Positions 34,196 to 42,994 are shown, counted from the stretch's first letter. The stretch: DNA of 60,821 nt from Lachnospiraceae bacterium (GCA_029063085.1 JAIDOW010000012.1:1-60821), one strand, 5' to 3'. A program made the numbers and translations. Notes: generated by a model from the sequence alone, not told the origin.

Positions 34196-34278
34196 CGCAG
34201 GGAAATGCTGTCAATTCAAGGAAGCAAAGTGTATAAAAAGATACAGAAAGATAATGGTTAGACGGAGGAGGAAGCTTC

Positions 34279-35853
34279 ATGGAAAATGAAGAAAGTACAG
34301 GGGTGTATCTGTTAAAAAAGGGAAAGAAAGGTCTGGTCAGTATGGTATTCAGCCGTTTGGGACTGATACTGGTATTGTTTTTGATACAGGCATTTTTTCT
34401 GCTTTGTGCTTTCTGGTGGTTTAGTGAATTTCTTCCTTATATTATGGGAAGTACGGTAGTCTTTACGATTATTATGATAATCTATCTGTTTAACTGTGAT
34501 TTTGAATCGGAGGTAAAGCTGACATGGCTCATGGTGATTATGCTGCTTCCGGTATTTGGTGCGATTTTTCTGCTCTATACCAGAATGGATATCGGACACC
34601 GGGTGATCAAGGAAAGACTCGGGTATATGATTGAGGAGACAAAGGAAAGTATTCCGCAGTCTGGGGAAGTCATGCAAAAACTAAAAGCAGAAAATGCAGA
34701 GAGCGCGGCATTAACCCATTACATAAACCGGACAGGCTGTTATCCTGTATATGAAAATACACAGGTAACATATTTTCCGCTGGGGGAGGATAAATTTCAG
34801 GAACTGCTGGTACAGCTGGAACAGGCGAAACATTTTATTTTTCTGGAGTATTTTATTATAGCGGAAGGTGTGATGTGGGGAAAAGTACTGGAAATATTGG
34901 CGAAGAAGGCAAAAGAGGGGGTTGAGGTCAGAGTGCTGTATGACGGTACCTGTGAATTTTCCACACTGCCCCACGACTATCCAAAACGGCTAAAAAAGCT
35001 TGGAATACAATGTAAAGTGTTTGCGCCGCTGACTCCTTTTGTATCCACGCATTATAATTACCGTGACCACCGCAAGATTCTGGTCATAGACGGGCATACA
35101 GCATTTAACGGCGGGGTGAATCTGGCAGATGAATATATTAATCATATAGAAAAGCATGGGCACTGGAAGGATACTGCGGTAATGCTGAAGGGAGAGGCAG
35201 CTGCCAGTTTTACCCTGATGTTTTTGCAGATGTGGAATCTGGATGAGAAGACAGCGCAATTCAAAAAATATATAGATGTTCCGGCAGAAAATAAGCAGGA
35301 TGCAAAAGGGTATGTGCTTCCCTTTGGAGATTGCCCGCTGGATCGCGATAAAGTGGGAGAACGTGTATATATGGATATTCTCAACCAGTCGAAGCATTAT
35401 GTACACATCATGACACCGTATCTGATTCTGGACGGAGAAATGCAGGCAGCACTTGCATTTGCGGCAGAACGGGGAATCGATGTGAGAATTATCCTGCCGG
35501 GGATACCCGATAAAAAGATACCCTATGCTCTGGCAAAAACACATTATGCAGCATTATTAAAATCGGGAGTAAAGATTTATGAATATATACCCGGTTTTGT
35601 GCATGCCAAGGTATTTGTCAGTGATGACAGTAAGGCTGTGGTGGGTACGATCAATCTGGATTACAGAAGTCTTTACCATCATTTTGAGTGTGCAACTTAT
35701 ATGTGTCATACAAAATGTATTTCTGATATCGAAGAAGATTTTCAAAAAACCCTTACGAAATGCAGGAAGGTAACAATGGAAACCACATTAAAGAGAGGGA
35801 TTATAACAAAATTGACAGGATATATTGCAAAGGCACTGGCACCGCTGCTGTAG
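34279..35853 (+). CDS. cls: Cardiolipin synthase
   Basis: This encodes 524 residues. Two N-terminal membrane helices (about 22-42 LGLILVLFLIQAFFLLCAFWW, then YIMGSTVVFTIIMIIYLF) and a third hydrophobic stretch (LMVIMLLPVFGAIFLL) precede two phospholipase-D domains. The HKD motifs are HYNYRDHRKILVIDG...FNGG in the first and HAKVFVSDD...GTINLDYRS in the second. The enzyme condenses two phosphatidylglycerol molecules to cardiolipin and glycerol at the membrane. The length fits the bacterial Cls family (about 480-525). The ribosome binding site is GACGGAGGAGG. A strong terminator follows. Confidence 0.95.
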   Translation: MENEESTGVYLLKKGKKGLVSMVFSRLGLILVLFLIQAFFLLCAFWWFSEFLPYIMGSTVVFTIIMIIYLFNCDFESEVKLTWLMVIMLLPVFGAIFLLYTRMDIGHRVIKERLGYMIEETKESIPQSGEVMQKLKAENAESAALTHYINRTGCYPVYENTQVTYFPLGEDKFQELLVQLEQAKHFIFLEYFIIAEGVMWGKVLEILAKKAKEGVEVRVLYDGTCEFSTLPHDYPKRLKKLGIQCKVFAPLTPFVSTHYNYRDHRKILVIDGHTAFNGGVNLADEYINHIEKHGHWKDTAVMLKGEAAASFTLMFLQMWNLDEKTAQFKKYIDVPAENKQDAKGYVLPFGDCPLDRDKVGERVYMDILNQSKHYVHIMTPYLILDGEMQAALAFAAERGIDVRIILPGIPDKKIPYALAKTHYAALLKSGVKIYEYIPGFVHAKVFVSDDSKAVVGTINLDYRSLYHHFECATYMCHTKCISDIEEDFQKTLTKCRKVTMETTLKRGIITKLTGYIAKALAPLL

Positions 35854-35943
35854 CTGTTATTTCATATAAGGTACTTTTGATGCAAGGCATTATATTTGTC
35901 ATGATTGATATAAACTGGCACAACAGATCAAAAAAAACAAATA

Positions 35944-35982
35944 AAAAATCCGCTTATCCCTGAATCAGATAAGCGGATTTTT
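35944..35982. terminator. Intrinsic terminator between cls and the MFS gene
   Basis: AAAAATCCGCTTAT and ATAAGCGGATTTTT form a perfect 14-bp stem with an 11-base loop. A/T runs on both sides allow use by both convergent genes. Confidence 0.9.
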
Positions 35983-36003
35983 GTTGTGCTTAATGTATGA
36001 TTT

Positions 36004-37296
36004 CTATTTTTCTAACTCCCATATATGCTTATTTTGCCTAAAATACAGACAAACTCCGATTCCTGCAAAGGCGATTACAAAAAATAAAAATGCCGCACCG
36101 GAGCCTTTGCCGTTTCCAAATAGCTGTACCGGAATACTATTTTCAGGCTGCCTGGTCATAATCGGTTCGAATACCCGGTCCACTAAAAATCCACCCAGAA
36201 AATATCCAATTGGTATGGTAAAAAACTGCAATGAATTTCTTACAGAGTATACCCTGCCCTGCATTTGTTCCGGTATATGTAAACGCATGATCGCATCCAG
36301 ATTGGTACTCATCAACGGGATAAAAATCCAGCCGAGAAATCCACCAATACACCAGATAAGAGGTGTTTTGCCAAATGCAAGCAGGAAGTTTTCAGTACTC
36401 ATGGAAAACAGCAGACAGTTGCAGATTACGCTGACGCGGCTTTTTGGTGTTTTCATAAAAGATGCCAGTATGCTTCCTGCAAAGGTGGTGATACCGATTA
36501 CTGCATTGACCAGTCCCAGTACTTTTTCGCTTCCGCCGTTTCTGGAAAGCATCATTGCTGGAAAAGCCGCATCATAGATGGATGCCACCAGATTGATTGC
36601 TGCCAGAAACAGAATCAGATTAAAAATTCCCTGTTCCTGTTTTAAGTAATTAATACCTTTCTTTACGGAAACCAGAAGATTTTCAGATGTTTCTATACTA
36701 TTGGAATCTTCTGGAATACGGATTCCCAATGCCAGCGTGCCAAATGCAATGCAAAAGGTGAACAGGTCAAAAGCAATTACGGCTCCCATACCCGCCATGC
36801 CTAAAACAGCCGTAGCGATGATGGGTGTCATAACGGAATTAAGGGAACTGGAAAAGTATCTTAAGCCGCCTACCCGCTGGTAGTATTTCTTGGGAAGCAC
36901 TTTTGTGGTCGCAACCTCCGATGCCGGTTGCTGTACGGTATTCATGAGTCCGTTTACCGCATTGATGACATAAAGATGCCAAATCTGTAAAGTGCCGCTT
37001 TGTAATAAGAATAGCATAATAATTGTTGTCAACGCAGCAACAGAGTCACATACCAGCATGGTAATTTTCTTATTCCATTTATCACTCAGAGCCCCTGCGA
37101 AAATGCTGAGAAGAACATAAGGTGCATAGGAACTTACCATTAAAAGTGCTGTTATGAGTGCGGATCCTTTTTGTGTATAAGACCAGATAACCAGTGCATA
37201 GCTGGTCATGGCACTGCCAAGACTGGAAAATGACTGGGTGATCCAAAGCAGTAAAAATGTTTTTGTTTCTTTGATTATATTTATATGATTTTTCAT
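36004..37296 (-). CDS. MFS efflux transporter, MefA-like (DHA3 group)
   Basis: This encodes 430 residues from the ATG at 37296, behind AGGAG. The frame is open to 37407, but that part overlaps a separate leader ORF in another frame. About 12 membrane helices are visible. The N-terminal half (FLLLWITQSFSSLGSAMTSYALVIW...SYAPYVLLSIFAGALSDKWNKKITMLVCD) matches the layout of macrolide-efflux MefA-type MFS proteins. It includes the loop-2 motif GALSDKWNKK, equivalent to G...DR.GRR. The substrate is not determined. A leader peptide and alternative hairpins just upstream suggest that expression is induced through ribosome stalling. Confidence 0.88.
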   Translation of the reverse strand: MKNHINIIKETKTFLLLWITQSFSSLGSAMTSYALVIWSYTQKGSALITALLMVSSYAPYVLLSIFAGALSDKWNKKITMLVCDSVAALTTIIMLFLLQSGTLQIWHLYVINAVNGLMNTVQQPASEVATTKVLPKKYYQRVGGLRYFSSSLNSVMTPIIATAVLGMAGMGAVIAFDLFTFCIAFGTLALGIRIPEDSNSIETSENLLVSVKKGINYLKQEQGIFNLILFLAAINLVASIYDAAFPAMMLSRNGGSEKVLGLVNAVIGITTFAGSILASFMKTPKSRVSVICNCLLFSMSTENFLLAFGKTPLIWCIGGFLGWIFIPLMSTNLDAIMRLHIPEQMQGRVYSVRNSLQFFTIPIGYFLGGFLVDRVFEPIMTRQPENSIPVQLFGNGKGSGAAFLFFVIAFAGIGVCLYFRQNKHIWELEK

Positions 37297-37440
37297 AGAC
37301 TTTGCTCCTATCTCAATATTTAGGTGATTGAAATCTGCAAAGTCCCTGAACAGTTTATCTACTCCATGCAATCCTGTTCGAAAAGACTTTGCATGGAGCT
37401 GCTGCAATACATAAAATCATGATTGGCTGCCTCCTTTATC
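37297..37440 (-). promoter_or_regulatory. Translational-attenuator-like leader of the MFS gene
   Basis: On the minus strand, four segments can pair in two exclusive ways. Segment 1 (CTCCATGCAA, continuing to GCAAAGTC; 37385-37398) lies inside the leader ORF. Segment 2 (TTGCATGGAG; 37362-37371) pairs perfectly with segment 1 over 10 bp. Segment 3 (CTGTTCAGGGACTTTGCA, about 37334-37351) can pair with segment 1 through GACTTTGCA plus CTGTTC. It can also pair with segment 4 (GCAAAGTC; 37298-37305), which sits between the AGGAG site and the ATG of the MFS gene. The 3:4 pairing would mask translation start. This is the architecture of erm/cat-type drug-inducible attenuators. Confidence 0.7.
37355..37420 (-). 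CDS. 21-residue leader peptide upstream of the MFS efflux gene
   Basis: The ORF starts with ATG at 37420, nine bases after a near-perfect AAAGGAGG site, and ends with TAA at 37355-37357. It encodes 21 residues (beginning MILCIAAAPCKVF and ending NRIAWSR). The stop lies 58 bases before the MFS start codon. Its codons contain both arms of a 10-bp hairpin, and one arm can instead pair with the region controlling the MFS ribosome binding site. The peptide does not match an Erm leader that I know. A role in ribosome-stalling control is inferred from the strong initiation site and the RNA pairing. Confidence 0.65.
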   Translation of the reverse strand: MILCIAAAPCKVFSNRIAWSR

Positions 37441-37472
37441 ATTATTTTTTCATTTATTAATCATAATTTAAA

Positions 37473-37501
37473 ATTTTATCATAATTATTTATGTCGGACA
37501 A
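37473..37501 (-). promoter_or_regulatory. Probable promoter of the leader peptide-MFS transcript
   Basis: On the minus strand, TTGTCC (37496-37501) and TAAAAT (37473-37478) are spaced by 17 bases, about 50 bases upstream of the leader ATG. The rest of the region to 37699 holds no gene that I can support. Confidence 0.5.
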
Positions 37502-37699
37502 GTAAAAAGAGAAGGGGTGGTCGTCCTGCCTTTTTTGATACCATTGTTTTGCTTCTTTTCTTTTTTTATTGTTTTATAAAATGACGGATGCACAGTGTAT
37601 AGTATTTGTCAAAAGGATTTCTCGACAATTACAATCTGTGAGTGGATACATTAGAAAAAGAATATCACGAATAAGGATAAAAAATATCTGTATTAAGTC

Positions 37700-37728
37700 T
37701 TGACACGATGGTCTACTGGCTGTAAAAT
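37700..37728 (+). promoter_or_regulatory. Promoter of the blaI-M56 operon
   Basis: Consensus TTGACA (37700-37705) and TAAAAT (37723-37728) are separated by 17 bases. Transcription would start near 37735, directly at the BlaI-type operator. Confidence 0.75.
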
Positions 37729-37736
37729 AAAAATGT

Positions 37737-37755
37737 ATTCTACTACTAGTAGAAT
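37737..37755 (+). promoter_or_regulatory. BlaI/MecI-type operator
   Basis: ATTCTACTACTAGTAGAAT is a 19-bp near-perfect palindrome containing TACTA and TAGTA half-sites, as in BlaI-family operators. It covers the predicted transcription start and lies 14 bases before the blaI ATG. This supports autorepression. Confidence 0.75.
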
Positions 37756-37769
37756 AAAAGGAGGATAAC

Positions 37770-38126
37770 ATGACCGAATATAAGTTAGGCGAAGTAGAGA
37801 TGAAATTTGCAGATATTATATGGGAGAATGAACCCGTTACATCAAGGGAGCTGGCAAGGATTAGTGAAGAGAAGCTCAATTGGAAAAAGTCTACTACCTA
37901 TACAATTTTGCGTAGGATTTGTGACAGAGGATTATTTCAGAATGAGAATGGGACAGTAACGTCAAATGTATCTAAGGAGGAATTTTTTGCGAAGCAGAGT
38001 GAAAAATTTGTGGAAGATACCTTTGATGGTTCCCTTCCTAAATTTGTAGCTGCCTTTACTTCAGGAAAGAAGCTGAGCAGGCAGGATGTAGAAGAGATAC
38101 AAAGGATTATTGACCAGAGTAAGTAG
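37770..38126 (+). CDS. blaI: BlaI/MecI-family winged-helix repressor
   Basis: This encodes 118 residues. The N-terminal winged helix (KLGEVEMKFADIIWENEPVTSRELARISEEKLNWKKSTTYTILRRICDRGLFQNENG) fits the BlaI/MecI/CopY family. The C-terminal part (EEFFAKQSEKFVEDTFDGSLPKFVAAF) is the dimerisation region where the partner protease normally cleaves. It starts after AAAGGAGG and is followed ten bases later by an M56 peptidase gene. A palindromic operator overlaps the promoter. It probably represses its own operon until the membrane protease is activated. The target signal is unknown. Confidence 0.93.
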   Translation: MTEYKLGEVEMKFADIIWENEPVTSRELARISEEKLNWKKSTTYTILRRICDRGLFQNENGTVTSNVSKEEFFAKQSEKFVEDTFDGSLPKFVAAFTSGKKLSRQDVEEIQRIIDQSK

Positions 38127-38136
38127 GAGAAGAGGA

Positions 38137-39807
38137 ATGAGAGCATTTTTGATTCAATTGGGAATCAGGAGTTTGCAGACTTCTGTCATTATCTGTGTGA
38201 TATTTGTCGTGCGGAAGATATTTGATAAAATGAATTTATCCAAAAAGTATACCAATATTTTGTGGAGTATTCCCTATTTATGTATGATATTACCGTGGAA
38301 GATAGAGAGCAGGTTCAGTTTTTGGAAACTGTATAGCCTGGTCGTGGAAAAGAGACCAGACGCGGTTTTACGTGCAGATATGCAGACTACAGAATATATA
38401 TCGAATCTGGATATTCCGGTAACGGTGCCATATCAAAAAACGGAGACTGCCAGTACTTTCGTGGCAGCAGGGAAAGAAGCTCCTGATTTATTTACCGTGC
38501 TTTTTTTGATTTGGGCAGCCGGTGTGTGTATTTTTATTTTATATAACCTGCTTTCGTATTACAGGACATATCGCAGTCTGCTTTGCAGTGTATGTCTGAA
38601 AGATAATATTTTTCTGGCGGACGATATATGTCTTCCCTTTGTATTTGGTTTTTTTAAACCCAGGATTTATCTGCCATCCCATATGAAAGAAGTGTATGTA
38701 AGATATGTTGTGGAGCATGAAAAAACGCATATCCAGCGCAAAGATTATCTGAAAAAAATGCTTGCACTATGGATAACTGGTATCTATTGGTTTCATCCTT
38801 TTGCATGGATAGCTTTTGAGTTTATGTGTGTGGATATGGAAATGGCCTGTGATGAAGATGCGGTTCAAAATATCGGGATTGATAAAAGAAAAAGGTATGC
38901 GGAAGCATTGCTCAACTTTTCGGAGAGAAAAGCATATTTGCAGTCAACATTTTTGGCATTTGGGACTGGGAATGTAAAGGAGAGAATATGCAATATATTA
39001 AAGAATAAAAAGAGGCATGGCATATGTAATGTATTTGCCATTTTTGCCGCTGTGGTGCTTATGCTTGGATTTTTAACGGTAGAAAAGCGGATTGTAAAAG
39101 CAGATATAAGCACGAATACCAGTATACTGAAAGAAGCTTCCGAAGGGGAAGAATCTTTTGAAAACGAAGAAGAAGGAAAAGACAGGGGGACAGAGGAGAA
39201 GAGCAATGTTGTGAAAAATAGTCCGGCAGAACATAGCCCCGGTTTTAAAGAAGTGAAACTGCACCTGTATATTCCGCAGAATATGCTGGATCTGGGATAC
39301 GTCACAAAAGGACTTTGGCCAGAAGAGGATATGGAACGTCTGGCACAGCAGGCAATGCGTGAGCTCTATGACCTGACTGGGACACAGGTGGAGGAATGTT
39401 ATTATTATGCAGCGGACATCGGTTGTTTCTATTTTGCCATGTCAAAAGATGATATGGATCATAGCAGGAATTTTTGTACGAGACAGTTTTCGGATGATGA
39501 AAGGGTAATTCCGTCAATCTATGTAGCAAATGCAAAACAGGTATCCTATTCCATGGTAGATATGCAGGTATTACCTGAGGGATATGAAGGGATGACGGAA
39601 AAAGAGAGAGCGGAATGGTTTGTGACGCATTCGGGGATGTATAACGGTCAGAGCGTGAAGATGGTTTATCAGCCTTATGACTGGAATTACAAGATATGGC
39701 ATGTGGTTATGGAGGATGATTCCGCATATGAGATTATTTTGGAGCAGGGCATGGACGGTTTTTCCGGTATTACAGGACCTTACCCGGATAGTGAAATCAG
39801 CCATTAA
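38137..39807 (+). CDS. M56-family membrane metalloprotease (BlaR1-like) without penicillin sensor
   Basis: This encodes 556 residues from the ATG at 38137, behind GTAGGAGAAG. An upstream in-frame start at 38110 overlaps blaI. N-terminal membrane helices surround a cytoplasmic gluzincin domain with HExxH as HEKTH (VVEHEKTHIQRKDYL), then IYWFHPFAWIAFEFMCVDMEMACDEDAV as in BlaR1/MecR1. After a further helix (VFAIFAAVVLMLGFL) comes an acidic linker and an extracellular C-terminal domain of about 170 residues. That domain has no SxxK, SDN or KTG motifs, so it is not a beta-lactam sensor. It probably senses another envelope signal and cleaves the BlaI-type repressor. Confidence 0.88.
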   Translation: MRAFLIQLGIRSLQTSVIICVIFVVRKIFDKMNLSKKYTNILWSIPYLCMILPWKIESRFSFWKLYSLVVEKRPDAVLRADMQTTEYISNLDIPVTVPYQKTETASTFVAAGKEAPDLFTVLFLIWAAGVCIFILYNLLSYYRTYRSLLCSVCLKDNIFLADDICLPFVFGFFKPRIYLPSHMKEVYVRYVVEHEKTHIQRKDYLKKMLALWITGIYWFHPFAWIAFEFMCVDMEMACDEDAVQNIGIDKRKRYAEALLNFSERKAYLQSTFLAFGTGNVKERICNILKNKKRHGICNVFAIFAAVVLMLGFLTVEKRIVKADISTNTSILKEASEGEESFENEEEGKDRGTEEKSNVVKNSPAEHSPGFKEVKLHLYIPQNMLDLGYVTKGLWPEEDMERLAQQAMRELYDLTGTQVEECYYYAADIGCFYFAMSKDDMDHSRNFCTRQFSDDERVIPSIYVANAKQVSYSMVDMQVLPEGYEGMTEKERAEWFVTHSGMYNGQSVKMVYQPYDWNYKIWHVVMEDDSAYEIILEQGMDGFSGITGPYPDSEISH

Positions 39808-39852
39808 GGGTGTATAGGTAGAGATTATAATTATCAGAAGGGAGATATGGAT

Positions 39853-40749
39853 ATGAATAAGAAGATAATGTTAACCGGTGTACTATGGATGCTGTTATTT
39901 ATGCTGTGGGGATGTCAGGCAAATAAGTCAGAAGATAAACGGGTGCTGAAAAGCACACAAGCCAGAGAGGAAACTACAGTTACCACAGGCATAGAAAATA
40001 GTGTTCAAACAGAGAATGAAACGGAAGAAACAACTCCAAACAGTACAGAAGGGACAGAAGAACCGATGCATACAGAGGCGGCATTACCGGAAAACAAAGG
40101 AAATCAGGAAAATGTCACTGACAATAGAAGATCTGTTTACGCAGACATATTGAAAAATATTTATTCCAATCAGGTTTTTCCTGATGGCAGGGATTATGGA
40201 TTTGATGATACCGACATTGCGAAAAATAAATTTGCGATTTATGATATAGATGGGGATGGAAAAGAGGAGCTGATCATACAATATATCACTACAATCACAG
40301 CAGGAAATATAGAATTAATTTATGATATGGCCAGTGATTCCAAGACAGTCAGGGAAGAATTTTCAGAATTTCCGGCGCTTAAGTTTTATGATAATGGAAT
40401 GGTAGAAGCTGAATGGTCACATAATCAGGGGCGGGGCGGAGAATTCTGGCCATATACCTTGTATCAGTATGACCGGGAGACGGACACTTATGTTACGGTG
40501 GGAATGGTGGATGCATGGGATAAATCGTTGTCGGAAACAGATTTTAATGGAGATGCCTTTCCGGAAGAGAAAGATTTGAATGGTGATGGTATCTTATATT
40601 ATATTATGCAGGAAGCCTCTTATGATCAGAAAACGATAGTAGATATGGAAGAGTACAAGGAATGGAGGGATTCCTATCTCGGTAAGGCAGAGCAGATAAA
40701 CATTCCGTATAAGTATCTTACACATACAAACATAAGTGGTATCCGATAG
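39853..40749 (+). CDS. Lipoprotein with EF-hand-like Asp loops
   Basis: This encodes 298 residues if started at the ATG at 39853. The ATG at 39847 is too close to the GGAG site. A signal peptide with lipobox LWGC gives Cys at about residue 21. A Thr/Glu-rich linker follows (to about 85). The C-terminal domain contains two calcium-loop-like motifs, YDIDGDGKEELIIQY and DLNGDGILYY, as seen in VCBS/FG-GAP-like secreted proteins of Clostridia. It lies 45 bases after the M56 gene and is probably the third gene of that operon. It could supply or bind the signal sensed by the protease's extracellular domain (inference). Confidence 0.8.
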   Translation: MNKKIMLTGVLWMLLFMLWGCQANKSEDKRVLKSTQAREETTVTTGIENSVQTENETEETTPNSTEGTEEPMHTEAALPENKGNQENVTDNRRSVYADILKNIYSNQVFPDGRDYGFDDTDIAKNKFAIYDIDGDGKEELIIQYITTITAGNIELIYDMASDSKTVREEFSEFPALKFYDNGMVEAEWSHNQGRGGEFWPYTLYQYDRETDTYVTVGMVDAWDKSLSETDFNGDAFPEEKDLNGDGILYYIMQEASYDQKTIVDMEEYKEWRDSYLGKAEQINIPYKYLTHTNISGIR

Positions 40750-40786
40750 AAAATGAAGATAGAATAGGGAAAAAGATAAACGAAAG

Positions 40787-40815
40787 GGAGTGTCACTCAG
40801 GTGATACTCCTTTTT
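40787..40815 (+). terminator. Intrinsic terminator after the blaI operon
   Basis: GGAGTGTCAC and GTGATACTCC pair (one G-U) with a short loop, followed by TTTTT. It separates the lipoprotein gene from the two-component operon. Confidence 0.85.
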
Positions 40816-40894
40816 GTAAATTCATCTTTTGGTTTCATTGGGGATATGCTATACTGTGAATACGGAAAAGCTGCGTGCGGCAGGAGGGAAAAAT

Positions 40895-41599
40895 ATGCAC
40901 TATAATTGTTTAATCATAGATGATGAAACCGATTTGGCGAATATGACATGTGAATATTTTCAGGCATTTGAGGTGACCTGTGCCTGCGTGGGCAGTGCAG
41001 AAGAATATTTTTCTTTTATAAGGGAGAATACCGCAGACCTTCTGCTTTTGGACATTAATCTGAAGGAGGAGAGCGGTTTTTTGCTTTGCAGGAAAATCAG
41101 GGAGCAGTCGGATATTCCCATCCTGTTTATCAGTGCCAGACAGAGTGATGATGATGTATTGATCGCACTCAATATCGGTGGAGACGATTATATAAAAAAG
41201 CCATATACGCTGAGTGTTCTGTTGGCGAAGGTAAAGGTGATGTTAAAGCGGATGGGGGGCAGACAGGATAAAGAGGAGGATGCAGACAGTACGCTGCTTT
41301 CCTGCGGAGGTTTACGCTTAGAGGAGGATACTTTAAAAGCTTTTGTGAAGAATAAGGAGGTTGTTTTAAAGGCAAAGGAGTTTAAGCTTTTAAAATGCCT
41401 TTTTGAGCACAGAAATACCATTGTCAGTAAGGAAAAGCTTTTTGATATGGTATGGGGAGATGCTTATTTCAGCGATGGCACATTGAATGTGCATATCCGC
41501 AGACTGCGTGAAAAGCTGGAGAACAATCCCAATGAACCTAAATTGATCAAGACAATCTGGGGAACGGGGTATATGCTGGAGATTGAAGATGAAGATTAG
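40895..41599 (+). CDS. OmpR-family response regulator
   Basis: This encodes 234 residues from the ATG at 40895, behind CAGGAGGGA. The frame is open to 40829 without a ribosome binding site. The receiver domain has acidic residues IIDDE, phospho-acceptor D53 in LLLLDINL, the Ser/Thr switch in FISARQ and K in YIKKPY. The C-terminal winged helix (about 135-232) has the OmpR pattern: LKAKEFKLLKCLFEHRNTIVSKEKLFDMVWG...TLNVHIRRLREKLE...IKTIWGTGYML. It overlaps the histidine kinase gene by 11 bases. It likely regulates the FtsX-type transporter downstream. Confidence 0.96.
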   Translation: MHYNCLIIDDETDLANMTCEYFQAFEVTCACVGSAEEYFSFIRENTADLLLLDINLKEESGFLLCRKIREQSDIPILFISARQSDDDVLIALNIGGDDYIKKPYTLSVLLAKVKVMLKRMGGRQDKEEDADSTLLSCGGLRLEEDTLKAFVKNKEVVLKAKEFKLLKCLFEHRNTIVSKEKLFDMVWGDAYFSDGTLNVHIRRLREKLENNPNEPKLIKTIWGTGYMLEIEDED

Positions 41600-42902
41600 A
41601 TATATAGCGGTCTCTTATACGGTGCTGCTGCTTGGAATCATGGCAGTAATTTATATGACGTGTCAGAAGGAGAGTACAGTATCGATAGATATGGTACATT
41701 ATAATGCACAGTTAAAGCAGATAGAGGCAGGATTATCAAGGGCAGAGGAAAAAGAGAATTTAGAGCAGAGATTTGATTGTGAGATTCTCTATCTCACAGA
41801 TCAGGATTATGAGATTAGGTTAAATGAGTCCTTGAAGTCACAGGCAGTCATTCTGGATTTGAAAGATAAGGAAGAAATTATTGGGAAAGCAGTTTGGCAT
41901 GAGGGAGAAAAGCGCTATGATGCCATGTGCTATGATTTAATGCTAAAGCTGGAATTTGCCTGTGGAGCGATACTGCTTGCAGGACTTGCCTTCTGCTTTA
42001 TTTTTTATATACATTTTATGGCACCCTTCAGACGGCTTCAGAGATTTTCAGGGGAGATTGCAAAAGGAAATTTTGATATACCGCTGCCGATGAACAGGAA
42101 TAATTTTTTTGGAGCATTTACAGAAAGCTTTGATTTACTGAGGGAAGAACTGAAACGTTCCAAGGAAAGTGAATATCAGGCAAACCGAAGTAAAAAGGAA
42201 CTGATGGCGGAATTGTCCCATGATATCAAAACGCCCCTTTCCACGATAAAGGCAACCTGTGAGGTATTGCTGTTAAAAGAAAAAAATCGGGATATAATGA
42301 ATTGCACTGATGTGCAAGCAGGTCATCAATTTTTATCAAAATTGGTGACAGATGATACCATAGAGAAAATCAATATTATTGCAGCAAAGGCAGAGGTAAT
42401 GGATGCACTGGTGGAAAATCTGTTTCAGGCGACGATGGAGGAGTTAGAGGTATTAAAGGTGGAACCGTCAGAGGAAAGCAGCTTACAGATTCAGGAAATA
42501 TTGGATGAACTGAAATTCTATGGAAATATAGCAATAGAAGGAGAGATACCAGAGTGTCTTGTCTATATGGACAAATTAAGGTTATCCCAGGTTCTGGATA
42601 ATGTGGTGAGCAATGCCAACAAATATGCAGGAACCGTAATACATGTTTCCTTTGTGGAGGAAGGAGAAGGAATCTTAATTCGGATTAGGGATGATGGACC
42701 GGGGATGCCGGAGGAGGAGCTGTCGTGTGTTACAGAAAAATATTACAGAGGAAGTAACACAAAGGGAAAGACAGGCTCGGGGCTGGGGCTCTATCTTGCC
42801 AATATGTTTATGGAGCGGATGTATGGGGGTATGGAGTGTGGGAATGTCAGAAGCGGTGATGGGACTGGATTTTTGGTGGTACTGTTTTTAAAGAAAGTAT
42901 AG
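41589..42902 (+). CDS. Sensor histidine kinase
   Basis: This encodes 437 residues from the ATG at 41589, with GGAG seven bases upstream inside the regulator gene. Two membrane helices (about 5-25 and 118-142) flank an extracellular sensor of about 90 residues. A HAMP segment follows (APFRRLQRFSGEIAKGNFDIP). The H-box is AELSHDIKTPLSTIKATCEVL, the N-box DNVVSNANKYAG, G1 DDGPGMPEE and G2 GSGLGLYLA. The real periplasmic-type sensor domain makes it unlike the intramembrane BceS kinases, even though an ABC transporter follows 2 kb downstream. Confidence 0.95.
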   Translation: MKIRYIAVSYTVLLLGIMAVIYMTCQKESTVSIDMVHYNAQLKQIEAGLSRAEEKENLEQRFDCEILYLTDQDYEIRLNESLKSQAVILDLKDKEEIIGKAVWHEGEKRYDAMCYDLMLKLEFACGAILLAGLAFCFIFYIHFMAPFRRLQRFSGEIAKGNFDIPLPMNRNNFFGAFTESFDLLREELKRSKESEYQANRSKKELMAELSHDIKTPLSTIKATCEVLLLKEKNRDIMNCTDVQAGHQFLSKLVTDDTIEKINIIAAKAEVMDALVENLFQATMEELEVLKVEPSEESSLQIQEILDELKFYGNIAIEGEIPECLVYMDKLRLSQVLDNVVSNANKYAGTVIHVSFVEEGEGILIRIRDDGPGMPEEELSCVTEKYYRGSNTKGKTGSGLGLYLANMFMERMYGGMECGNVRSGDGTGFLVVLFLKKV

Positions 42903-42994
42903 GATGTTTGGTCGTTTTTTTAGTACAAAACAGCGTATATCATATATTGATAAAATCAGAAAGACAGTAGATGTTATGATTGAGGAATATTAGA

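Noticed and set aside
37297-37407. N-terminal extension of the MFS transporter
   Set aside because: It has no ribosome binding site and overlaps the leader ORF in another frame. The ATG at 37296 with AGGAG begins a normal MFS N-terminus.
38137-39807. Calling the M56 protein a beta-lactam sensor (BlaR1/MecR1)
   Set aside because: Its extracellular domain has no SxxK, SDN or KTG motif, so only the protease part supports a BlaR1-like name.
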